A DNA stretch of 23,648 bases from a virus. The stretch is taken from positions 1 through 23,648 of IMG/VR virus record IMGVR_UViG_3300023087_000104. One strand, 5' to 3'. Shown one piece after another: positions 4,586-11,462 of the stretch. The translations under genes and the position numbers were made by a program. The notes beneath the pieces are model-generated. The model made no database searches. It was given only the letters and a program-made list of their open reading frames with translations, and had not been told where the DNA came from. Positions within the stretch are counted from its first letter, which is position 1. Every line of letters starts with the position of its first letter.

Positions 4586-7072
4586 ATGTTAGGTTTTAGT
4601 CCTCTATCTTCAGCCCCCCTCTCTGATCTTGGAGCTGGCGCGGGCGTAACCGTCAATGTAACCGGCGTTCAGGCTGCTACTGGTCTGGGTTCTGCCTCTG
4701 TTGGCATCTCTTTTACCTTCAACGCTACGGGAGTCCAAGGCACTACAGCCCTAGATTCTGTAGTTGTTAGCCTTCCCAGAACGGTCTCAGCTACCGGAGT
4801 CTCTGCCACTGGAGCTACCGGAAGCGTAACGGTAAACACTGAGATTTCAGTAATAGTCCCTCTTGGCGGTTGGGGTCGAGGGGGCTGGGGCGATTTTGCC
4901 TTTGGTACGGGTGGCTTAGGGGTATCCGCCTCTGGTGAAGTAGGATCGGTATCTGTATCTTTTGGCGCGACAGCTAACGTCACCGGGCTAGAAGCCACCA
5001 CTGCTCTCGGTAGTGTCACCGTCACGGCTGATGCAAATGTAAACGCTACCGGAAATGAAGCTACAGGCGAAGTAGGCTCGGTAACTGCCCAAGCAGACGC
5101 TAATGTTTCAGTCACTGGGGTTTCTGGTACTACTGGGCTAGGAAGCGCAACAGTCACCGCTGATGCCAATGTAAGCCCGACAGGCAACGAAGCCACAGGC
5201 GAAGTAGGCTCACCCACAGTACAGGGAGATGCCAACGTATCGGTAACAGGGGTTGCCGGAACCACCGCTTTAGGTAGCGTTACCGCTAAGACTGACGTTG
5301 ATATAAGCGTCACAGGCAATGAAGCTACAGGTGAGCTGGGTACAGTAACCACCACGGCTGATGCCAATGTGTTCCCCACAGGTGTTGCCGGAACCACTGC
5401 GCTAGGCAACACCGCAGTACAGGCCGATGGGTCAGTAGAGGCTCTTGGTAACGCTGCTACCGGCGAGCTGGGCACAGTCACAGTACAGGCTGACGCTAAC
5501 GCCATAGTTACTGGAGTTTCGGCCACCACTGCTGTTGGCACTGTAGACATTGCAACCGGCATTTTCGTTGATGTCACGGGGGTCGAAGCCACAGGCGAAG
5601 TAGGTACTGTAGCTACGCAGGCTGACGCTAATGTCTCTGTAACTGGGGTTTCGGGGACTACTGCCCTTGGGTCAGCTTCGGTATCTCTCCCTGCGGAAGT
5701 CTCTGTAACAGGCGTAGAAGCCACGACCGCCCTTGGATCGGTAACTGTAGCCCTGCAACTAGATGTCCCTGTAACGGGCGTACAGGGCGCTACAGGGCTT
5801 GGAACGGTAACAACGCAGGTTGATGCCAATGTCTCAGTGACAGGGGTTTCCGCGACCACCGCTCTGGGTAACACCGCAGTACAAGCTGACGGTTCAGTGG
5901 AGGTTCTGGGCAACGCTGCCACGGGTGAAGTTGGAACCGTAACCCCCACAGCAGACGCCAATGTCTCGGTTACTGGGGTTTCTGGCACTACTGCTCTAGG
6001 CACGGCCACTGTAGACCTACAGCTAGATGTTCCTGTGACGGGCGTCGAGGCCACCGGAGAGCTTGGTACACCGACAGTATCAGGCGATGCAATAGTCTCG
6101 GTTACTGGGGTTTCCGCAGAGGCTTCAACACTAAATAACGGTTCTGAATTTACCGCAGATGGAAACGCGCAGCTTTCAACAGCCCAAGCTAAGTTTGGTT
6201 CTGCTTCACTACTGCTTGATGGCACAGATGACTTTGTAGCGTCTGACGACAACATTGACCTAAGTTCCGGTGATTTCACGGTAGACCTGTGGATTCGTCC
6301 GACAAATGTTACGGGCTACAAAGGAATTTGGCAGACTGGTACAAGCACAACAGAACAGTCCTATTTATTAGGTAACCAAGTTTATTGGGTTGTAAACCCA
6401 TCAACAATTATTAGTAGTTCAGTCACCGTGTCTGCCGGTGTTTGGACAATGTTGTCTTATGAAAGAGAAGGAAATGTTCATAGGATATATAAAAATGGAA
6501 CCTTAGAAGATACGTTTACCACATCTAATACACCTGATAGTGGCGTCTTTAGTGTTGGTAAAAACGGCTTTGGTGATTTTAACGGGTATATTGATGAGGT
6601 ACGACTTTCATCTGTAGCCCGTTATGAAGGCACATCCTTCACAGAACCGGTTGCAGAGTACGAAGTAGACAGAGACACTACAGCACTACTGCATTTTGAC
6701 GGTATCAATGGTTCTACGGATATAGTCAACGAAACAGCGGGTAATGTTACCGTACAGCTTGGCATAACCGTACAAGCCACCGGAGTTCAAGGCACAACCC
6801 AGCTAGGCAGTGCAGTAGTCGCGGGTGGCGCAAACGTGTATCCTATCGGGGTTCAGGCTGTAGGACGGCTTGGAACTACGCTAGTTTGGGGTACAATAGT
6901 TCCTGACCAGAATCCGAACTGGGCGGGCATAGGGCCGTCTCAAGACCCCAACTGGACGCCTGTAAGCGGCACAAATGACCCGAACTGGGTAGAAATAAAC
7001 GAAACCGGCTCGCCCGGTTGGACTGAAATTACCAATACCGACCCACCAGATTGGACGGAGATAGCGGCATGA
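4586..7072 (+). CDS. 22-residue-repeat fibre protein with inserted LamG-like lectin domain and Trp repeats
   Basis: 828 residues, starting directly after the previous stop. Residues 26-506 hold 21 repeats of exactly 22 residues (typical start TGVSGTTALGSVTV or TGNEATGEVGSVTV, end ADANVSV). A 19-residue Gly/Trp insert (GGWGRGGWGDFAFGTGG) lies between repeats 3 and 4. Repeat 22 begins at residue 507 and is interrupted after TGVSA by a concanavalin/LamG-like domain (about 512-720: FGSASLLLDGTDDFVAS, GDFTVDLWIRP, GVWTMLSYEREG, GYIDEVRLSSVARYEG). It resumes at 721 with VTVQLGITVQA, and two more repeats follow. The C-terminus (774-828) has Trp every 11 residues in a DPNW context. The repeats probably form a beta-rich shaft displaying the lectin domain. 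Carbohydrate binding at the host surface is inferred. No enzyme motif is seen. Confidence 0.8.
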   Translation: MLGFSPLSSAPLSDLGAGAGVTVNVTGVQAATGLGSASVGISFTFNATGVQGTTALDSVVVSLPRTVSATGVSATGATGSVTVNTEISVIVPLGGWGRGGWGDFAFGTGGLGVSASGEVGSVSVSFGATANVTGLEATTALGSVTVTADANVNATGNEATGEVGSVTAQADANVSVTGVSGTTGLGSATVTADANVSPTGNEATGEVGSPTVQGDANVSVTGVAGTTALGSVTAKTDVDISVTGNEATGELGTVTTTADANVFPTGVAGTTALGNTAVQADGSVEALGNAATGELGTVTVQADANAIVTGVSATTAVGTVDIATGIFVDVTGVEATGEVGTVATQADANVSVTGVSGTTALGSASVSLPAEVSVTGVEATTALGSVTVALQLDVPVTGVQGATGLGTVTTQVDANVSVTGVSATTALGNTAVQADGSVEVLGNAATGEVGTVTPTADANVSVTGVSGTTALGTATVDLQLDVPVTGVEATGELGTPTVSGDAIVSVTGVSAEASTLNNGSEFTADGNAQLSTAQAKFGSASLLLDGTDDFVASDDNIDLSSGDFTVDLWIRPTNVTGYKGIWQTGTSTTEQSYLLGNQVYWVVNPSTIISSSVTVSAGVWTMLSYEREGNVHRIYKNGTLEDTFTTSNTPDSGVFSVGKNGFGDFNGYIDEVRLSSVARYEGTSFTEPVAEYEVDRDTTALLHFDGINGSTDIVNETAGNVTVQLGITVQATGVQGTTQLGSAVVAGGANVYPIGVQAVGRLGTTLVWGTIVPDQNPNWAGIGPSQDPNWTPVSGTNDPNWVEINETGSPGWTEITNTDPPDWTEIAA
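4661..6103 (+). repeat. Tandem 66-bp coding repeats, 21 copies with one 57-bp insert
   Basis: Direct reading gives 21 units of 66 bases. Most start with ACxGG, coding for Thr-Gly; three start with Leu-Gly. Units alternate loosely between a T-T-A-L-G type and an A-T-G-E-V/L-G type. Nucleotide identity between units is uneven because synonymous positions have drifted, but some segments recur nearly exactly, such as the NTAVQADGSVE unit followed by LGNAATGE (5408-5470 and 5870-5932). This points to duplication of multi-unit blocks. The 57-base insert coding the Gly/Trp segment is at about 4859-4915. Confidence 0.85.
6905..7069 (+). repeat. Five 33-bp coding repeats with Trp every 11 residues
   Basis: Trp codons fall at residues 779, 790, 801, 812 and 823 of the 828-residue protein, exactly 11 apart. 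Each Trp is preceded by a P-N, P-G or P-D pair. The strict spacing suggests one structural unit per 11 residues, possibly a small trimer-forming or anchoring tip. Confidence 0.8.
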
Positions 7073-7281
7073 TAAAAGTAAATGAAGCGGTAAGTCTAGG
7101 GGACTCAATAGACCCTAAGCACGAAATTGAGATCGTGTGCGCTAATTGTGGCTATGACTTGGACGAGTCTGAGTTGGCGGCGGATACTTGCTCTGATTGT
7201 GGGCAGGCTTTGAATCTCAAGCAAAGCACAAAGATTTATGCTACCTCGGTGCCTCCGGCAACGGGCGATGCGTCATTATAG
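7069..7281 (+). CDS. Small zinc-ribbon protein in fibre region
   Basis: 70 residues from the ATG at 7069, which overlaps the previous stop as ATGA and has GGAG eight bases upstream; an upstream TTG in the same frame is less likely. CANC and CSDC flank a 13-residue spacer (CX2C-X13-CX2C), a small zinc ribbon with the sequence GYDLDESELAADTCSDCG. The rest is short and acidic with no other domain. It sits between two large fibre genes, so a role in fibre assembly or as a minor virion part is plausible but unproven. Confidence 0.75.
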   Translation: MIKVNEAVSLGDSIDPKHEIEIVCANCGYDLDESELAADTCSDCGQALNLKQSTKIYATSVPPATGDASL

Positions 7282-7291
7282 GAGCTGACAG

Positions 7292-9460
7292 ATGGCGACT
7301 TATGTAAACAACTTACGCCTCAAAGAAATCACCACAGGTGACGAGGACGGCACTTGGGGCACCAGCACCAACACCAACCTAGAGCTGATTACTGACGGTT
7401 TCAGCTATGGCACAAAGCAGTTGGCGGCGGATGCCAACGAGACTTTTACGATGCCGGACGGCACGGCTGATGACAGCCGGTCTTTTTATCTCAAGATCAC
7501 TTCTGCTGTATCTCTTACCGCTACTAGAGAAGTCACACTAGGGCCGAACACCGTATCCAAGGTGTGGATGATCGAGAACGCTACTACGGGTAGCCAGACC
7601 ATCACTATTAAGCAGGGTTCAGGCGCGACAGTAGATGTCCCCACTGGCGAAAAGGTAATGGTGGTTACAGACGGGGCAGGGGCTGGTGCCGCTGTTTTGA
7701 ACGCCAATCCTAGTGGTGCTACTGGCGGCACAGTCACCAGCGTAAGCGGTACAGGCACAGTCAACGGTATAAGCCTGTCCGGCACGGTTACAAGCTCGGG
7801 TAATATTACTCTAGGCGGTGCCCTTACTGGTGTAGACCTGACCTCACAAGTTACTGGAACACTACCCACTGGGAACGGCGGTACAGGTTCTACTGCTACA
7901 ACCTACTGTAGTCTGACTGCTAACGTAACAGGAATACTGCCCACTGCGAATGGCGGTACAGGGCTTTCAAGTATAGGCACAGCTAACCAAGTGCTTGCAG
8001 TCAATTCTGGCGCTACTGCCCTAGAGTACAAGACGTTTCAAAATAACCCATCAATAACCGCCACTGCATCTGGTGCGTTAGCAGATGGTGACCCAGTTGT
8101 TATCAAGTCAGACGGCAAGGTGAGTGCAATTACATCTACATCTGCAACTACGGGCAGTCCACAAGATACTGGAGAGGCAAACGCTACTGGTGGTGAAGCT
8201 GTTGCTGTTTCATACGATCCCAGTGCAGGCGCGATGCTAATCTCTTTTAGAGATGATGTTAGCAATGAGGGTAGGACTATGGCTGCAACTATTTCTGGCA
8301 CAACGATCAGCTACGGGACTATGACTGACGTTGATGTTGCTCGAGACGTGCAGGCTTCTGTCTATTACCCAACAGAAAACGCAACCTTCCTTTGCGAACT
8401 AACCAATGACGACTTTGAGGTAGTAACCGTATCAGGAACCACTGTTACTCGAATTGCAGGAAGCCAGTTTGATTTCACCCAGAACACAAGAAGTGCCTGT
8501 TATGACGCATCAGCGGATAAACTTATTGGATTGGGTGCCATAGACGTGGCTACGATAGACTATGTATCTCTTCAGGCTGTTGACCTTACAGGGACAACTA
8601 TTACAAGAGGTAGTAATACCAGAAGTGCTGGAACTCTTCTTGCCGCTAGTGGTCTGGCCAACGCCAGCATAACGCACGACTCCGTTAAAAATGACAACAC
8701 TTTTATCGTATCAAACGTTGATGGAACGTATGTACAAACATGGTCTTGCAGCGGAACTACACTGACTAATGTATTTACTTCAGCTTTTCCCGGTGTTTCC
8801 ACTACAAGCAGAGAAGTAAGAGTTATTTATGGTTCAACTTCAAACTCATACTTGTTCTTTTATCAGGACGAGTCCAACAACGCTTACCCTACAGTAATTG
8901 GAGCGATTAGAGTAGGAGACTCTTTTTCGTATGGCTCTCCAGTAGTAGTTGCATCTGGGGCTTACACTGATTTGCAGGTTGGATACAACCCTGCCGCTAA
9001 TAAGTTTTTGGTCAGTTATAGAGGGGCGAGTAACTATAAGTATCTCCATGAGGTTACCCCGGATGGAAGTGATTTGGGAGCTGGTAGCGCGGTAGATATA
9101 AGCAACTCAGTAGCTATAGAGACAGATACTTTTTCAAACATAGCCTACGACTCCGATACAGAGCAAAACATAATTGGTTATGCAATTACCAGTGACCGTA
9201 GTGTTTTTGCGGTTATATATGACCCAGCAACAAGCACTTTAACTTCCAACACCTTTATTGGCTTTTCTGACGGGGCGTACTCAGATACGGCTACGGCTAC
9301 GATTCAGGTTGTTGGTTCGGTAGATGATGCTCAGACAGGACTAACTACTGGCAAAAAGCATTACGTCCAGACTGATGGCAGTCTTGCCACTTCACCAGAT
9401 GTACCCGAAGTATTTGCAGGTACAGCCATTTCAGCGACTCAGATTATTACTAAGGGGTAA
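7292..9460 (+). CDS. Tail fibre with predicted seven-bladed beta-propeller
   Basis: 722 residues with a good ribosome binding site (AGGAG, TAGGAGCTGACAG-ATG). Residues 1-135 are the conserved virion-attachment module (TYVNNLRLKEITTGDEDGTW, GTSTNTNLELI). Residues 140-250 are fibre repeats with LPTGNGGTG and LPTANGGTGLSS, the usual phage tail-fibre motifs. From about 303 to 673 I count seven similar segments of roughly 45-60 residues, each opening with a strand such as SYDPSAGAMLISF, VYYPTENATFLCE, GYNPAANKFLVSY or AYDSDTEQNIIGY; this fits a seven-bladed propeller. The C-terminus (GKKHYVQTDGSLAT, VFAGTAISATQIITKG) is a standard ending of such fibres. Likely role: receptor binding. The blade count is my own reading. 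Confidence 0.8.
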   Translation: MATYVNNLRLKEITTGDEDGTWGTSTNTNLELITDGFSYGTKQLAADANETFTMPDGTADDSRSFYLKITSAVSLTATREVTLGPNTVSKVWMIENATTGSQTITIKQGSGATVDVPTGEKVMVVTDGAGAGAAVLNANPSGATGGTVTSVSGTGTVNGISLSGTVTSSGNITLGGALTGVDLTSQVTGTLPTGNGGTGSTATTYCSLTANVTGILPTANGGTGLSSIGTANQVLAVNSGATALEYKTFQNNPSITATASGALADGDPVVIKSDGKVSAITSTSATTGSPQDTGEANATGGEAVAVSYDPSAGAMLISFRDDVSNEGRTMAATISGTTISYGTMTDVDVARDVQASVYYPTENATFLCELTNDDFEVVTVSGTTVTRIAGSQFDFTQNTRSACYDASADKLIGLGAIDVATIDYVSLQAVDLTGTTITRGSNTRSAGTLLAASGLANASITHDSVKNDNTFIVSNVDGTYVQTWSCSGTTLTNVFTSAFPGVSTTSREVRVIYGSTSNSYLFFYQDESNNAYPTVIGAIRVGDSFSYGSPVVVASGAYTDLQVGYNPAANKFLVSYRGASNYKYLHEVTPDGSDLGAGSAVDISNSVAIETDTFSNIAYDSDTEQNIIGYAITSDRSVFAVIYDPATSTLTSNTFIGFSDGAYSDTATATIQVVGSVDDAQTGLTTGKKHYVQTDGSLATSPDVPEVFAGTAISATQIITKG

Positions 9461-9462
9461 GC

Positions 9463-9711
9463 ATGAAGACTATTATTGACGGTATGGGTTGCTCAAAGTA
9501 TCTGTTCCCCGATACTGAGGTTGTTGTAATTGGCGAAGAAAACATAACGATTGGCTCTCCTGTTAAGTTTATTATCGGAGACCTTAACGCTAATAACTCA
9601 ACGCTTGTTGAAAATGTGACTGAGCCAGACGATTGGTATGGCTGCAAGTACAACTATGTCAATGGTGTTTGGGAACTATGTGTTGAATGGGTTGATCCCC
9701 GAAATAGCTGA
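9463..9711 (+). CDS. Small protein downstream of tail fibre, possible fibre-assembly factor
   Basis: 82 residues; the start lies three bases after the fibre stop and GGGG serves as ribosome binding site. The sequence begins MKTIIDGMGCSKYLFPD and contains STLVENVTEPDDWYGCKYNY and VNGVWELCVEW. The pattern V-x-x-P-D-D-x-x-G-C-K-Y-x-Y is one I associate with short proteins encoded right after phage tail fibres, often taken to be assembly helpers. No signal peptide or membrane segment is present. Function assigned only by position. Confidence 0.65.
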   Translation: MKTIIDGMGCSKYLFPDTEVVVIGEENITIGSPVKFIIGDLNANNSTLVENVTEPDDWYGCKYNYVNGVWELCVEWVDPRNS

Positions 9712-9740
9712 TTTAGGTTAGCCGCACAAAGTTATTTTAT

Positions 9741-9890
9741 ATGCCAGCGTTAGATGCAATATCGGCCCTGTGGCCTCTTGTCCTTGGGTTCGTGACGCTA
9801 GTCATAGTGCTGGCAAAGATGCACTCGGATATTGATACGATCAAAGAAAAAATAAAGATACTGTTTGAGTTGTGGAATAAAAAAGACTGA
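9741..9890 (+). CDS. 49-residue membrane protein, holin candidate
   Basis: A short frame coding MPALDAISALWPLVLGFVTL followed by VIVLAKMHSDID and a charged helix IKEKIKILFELWNKKD. Residues about 8-25 form one clear transmembrane segment; the C-terminal half is an amphipathic charged helix. This layout, the size, and the place at the head of the lysis block suit a small holin, but similar proteins in marine phages are normally annotated only as hypothetical. No Shine-Dalgarno sequence is visible upstream; the gap holds AAAGTTATTTTA instead. Confidence 0.65.
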   Translation: MPALDAISALWPLVLGFVTLVIVLAKMHSDIDTIKEKIKILFELWNKKD

Positions 9891-9915
9891 AGTTATTTGA
9901 TTATGGTGTTGTTAG

Positions 9916-10281
9916 ATGGCCAAGCTCAACGAAGATACAGAACTGTCGATCCCGCTGAAGAATATCGTGGGTCTTTTGGTGATGGTATCTATTGCCACGG
10001 CTGGGTACTTTGATGCGATTGAGCGGATTAACTCGCTTGAACACGCCTTTGAAATATCAGAGCTGGCAATATCGCAAAACAGTGAATTCAGAGTCAAATG
10101 GCCGAGGGGTGAGCTTGGCGCTCTACCAGCAGATGCCAGACAAGACTTATTCATTGAGATTCTCCAGAACCAGATAGAGCGATTGGAGGGGAACTTGGAA
10201 AGAATAGACGATATACAGGTGCGTACAAAACTGCTTGAGCAGCGGTTGGATTTTGATATTCCGCTGGACGGAGAGATATAG
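9916..10281 (+). CDS. Membrane-anchored coiled-coil protein, inner-spanin or holin candidate
   Basis: 121 residues. A short N-terminus (MAKLNEDTELSIPLKN) precedes one transmembrane segment (IVGLLVMVSIATAGYF, about 17-32), then a long helical domain (ERINSLEHAFEISELAI, and DLFIEILQNQIERLEGNLER). Between the helices is the conserved block NSEFRVKWPRGELGALPADA, seen in related marine-phage proteins. A single N-terminal anchor plus a periplasmic coiled coil is the plan of inner-membrane spanins, and a small lipoprotein is encoded downstream; the two could work as a pair. This is inference from topology. No Shine-Dalgarno sequence is visible before the ATG. Confidence 0.7.
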   Translation: MAKLNEDTELSIPLKNIVGLLVMVSIATAGYFDAIERINSLEHAFEISELAISQNSEFRVKWPRGELGALPADARQDLFIEILQNQIERLEGNLERIDDIQVRTKLLEQRLDFDIPLDGEI

Positions 10282-10291
10282 GTGTAAGGTG

Positions 10292-10513
10292 ATGGACTTT
10301 CAAACGGGATTTAATGTTTTTCTAGGGATAGTCAGTTTTGGTGGTGGTTGGCTCGTTAACAGAGTCTTTGTACTGCTAGACAGAATGGATGCAGACATGA
10401 AGCAAATCCCTGAGAAGTACGTGTCTAAAGACGATTACCGAGAAGACATTCGTGAAGTCAAAGAGATGCTGGGGGCCATATTCAAGCGGCTCGACAACAA
10501 GGCAGACAAATGA
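10292..10513 (+). CDS. 73-residue membrane-anchored coiled-coil protein in lysis block
   Basis: The ATG at 10292 is chosen because AGG lies about nine bases upstream and the product then starts MDFQTGFNVFLGIVSFGGGW, like related phage proteins; the frame is open further upstream but would overlap the previous gene. Residues 7-28 are hydrophobic and form one membrane segment. Residues 30-73 are charged and helical (EKYVSKDDYREDIREVKEML, FKRLDNKADK). It is coupled to the lipase gene by an ATGA overlap. Candidate roles are holin, antiholin or spanin component; the sequence alone cannot decide. Confidence 0.7.
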   Translation: MDFQTGFNVFLGIVSFGGGWLVNRVFVLLDRMDADMKQIPEKYVSKDDYREDIREVKEMLGAIFKRLDNKADK

Positions 10514-11196
10514 AAATCGACCCCGTACTGCTCAACATGGCCGCAAGCTGGTCGCTGAAGGCGTATAACGACAAAAACAAAAGTACCATTAAAGTAGAAA
10601 ACAAGATGACGGGAGCCACGGCTTTCGTAATCAAGCGCAAAACCATAGATGTCATTGCCTTCAGGGGTACTCAAAAGAAAGTAAACGATGTCCTCACCGA
10701 CATGTTTGTACTCCCTGTGCCGTATGTCGGGAGGCTGTGCCACGGAGGCTTTGTAGCCCAGCACGTCTCTATATGGGGAGAGATCGAAAAACACCTAGAC
10801 CCCAAGAAGCGCACCCTGATAACCGGCCATAGCCTTGGTGGGGCGTTAGCGGAGCTGTCTGCGGCTAAACTGAACGGCAAGCACGAGAACATAAACCTGA
10901 TTACTTTCGGTAAGCCAAACGTGTTTTTCAAAGGGTTCAAGCGTCCAATGAAGCTCGATACCCAGATATCCTGTGTGCAGGGTAGTGATGTGGTGGCTAG
11001 AATCCCACGGTTCTGTTATGGCCCCTCTAAGTCCCAAGACATGCTGTACTTCAGCAATACGGGCGGAACACTGATTAACCCTAAGAGAAGTTTCCGTGTG
11101 GCAGACCGAGGGGGTCTGAAAGACCGAGTTGCCGATCATTGTATGGAAGGCTACAAGCACAGCCTGACTCGTTTTCTGGAGGAGGAACACAAATGA
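10510..11196 (+). CDS. Class 3 lipase-like alpha/beta hydrolase in lysis block
   Basis: 228 residues. The lipase class 3 pattern is clear: VIAFRGT at 48-54 (oxyanion region), the nucleophile elbow GHSLGGALAELSA with Ser108, NINLITFGKPNV (G-x-P strand), GSDVVARIPR with Asp160 as catalytic acid, and His210 in VADHCMEGY as the probable catalytic base. All three triad residues are in the usual order. The family hydrolyses acyl esters of glycerolipids. There is no signal peptide, so release to membranes would depend on the holin or on cell lysis. It lies between membrane proteins and a lipoprotein, upstream of the lysozyme, with ATGA overlaps on both sides, which argues for a role in lysis. An injected or virion-borne lipase is an alternative. 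Confidence 0.85.
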   Translation: MKIDPVLLNMAASWSLKAYNDKNKSTIKVENKMTGATAFVIKRKTIDVIAFRGTQKKVNDVLTDMFVLPVPYVGRLCHGGFVAQHVSIWGEIEKHLDPKKRTLITGHSLGGALAELSAAKLNGKHENINLITFGKPNVFFKGFKRPMKLDTQISCVQGSDVVARIPRFCYGPSKSQDMLYFSNTGGTLINPKRSFRVADRGGLKDRVADHCMEGYKHSLTRFLEEEHK

Positions 11197-11423
11197 GACT
11201 TCTAGCTATTGCACTACTGTTTACCCTGCCTAGCTGCACCACCGTACAGGGCGTCATCGACAACAAAGAAATCTATTGTTCTCAGCTATACAAAGGGGTT
11301 CGGGCTGTTGGCCGTTCTGCCCTGTCTGCTACTGCTGGCGTGGTGGTGCCTGATGTCTGTGACACTATCGACGAAATCGTTGCGGAGGAAAACGCCGACG
11401 GCGTAGACAAAAGCGATAGCTGA
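11193..11423 (+). CDS. Small lipoprotein, outer-spanin candidate
   Basis: 76 residues from the ATG at 11193, which overlaps the lipase stop (ATGA) and has GGAGGAG upstream. The N-terminus MRLLAIALLFTLPSCTT is a lipoprotein signal peptide with a lipobox ending at Cys15, so the mature protein would be lipid-anchored. The remainder (VQGVIDNKEIYCSQLYKGVR, SALSATAGVVVPDVCDTIDE) has two more Cys residues and an acidic tail. Small lipoproteins in lysis blocks often act as outer-membrane spanins. Usual Rz1-type proteins are Pro-rich and this one is not, so the call is tentative; a partner for the lipase is another option. Confidence 0.7.
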   Translation: MRLLAIALLFTLPSCTTVQGVIDNKEIYCSQLYKGVRAVGRSALSATAGVVVPDVCDTIDEIVAEENADGVDKSDS

Positions 11424-11462
11424 TATAAAGTTACTCGTCCAACTAATACTGTTGTTTCGTTG

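Noticed and set aside
4661-6103. CRISPR-like or non-coding tandem array
   Set aside because: The units are contiguous, of 66 bases, in frame with a single long coding region, and have no spacer structure.
4669-6279. 536-codon open frame on the minus strand
   Set aside because: It mirrors the 66-bp repeats; Val/Thr/Gly codons read backwards give few stops. The product is a low-complexity Pro/Val/Thr sequence with no start signal or family, while the + strand frame has clear domain structure.
10235-10291. Upstream extension of the 73-residue membrane protein
   Set aside because: It would overlap the previous gene and add an unrelated N-terminus; the ATG at 10292 gives the usual family start and a suitable ribosome binding site.
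11139-11192. Upstream extension of the lipoprotein
   Set aside because: The extended N-terminus would bury the signal peptide; the ATG at 11193 has GGAGGAG in front and puts the lipobox at Cys15.
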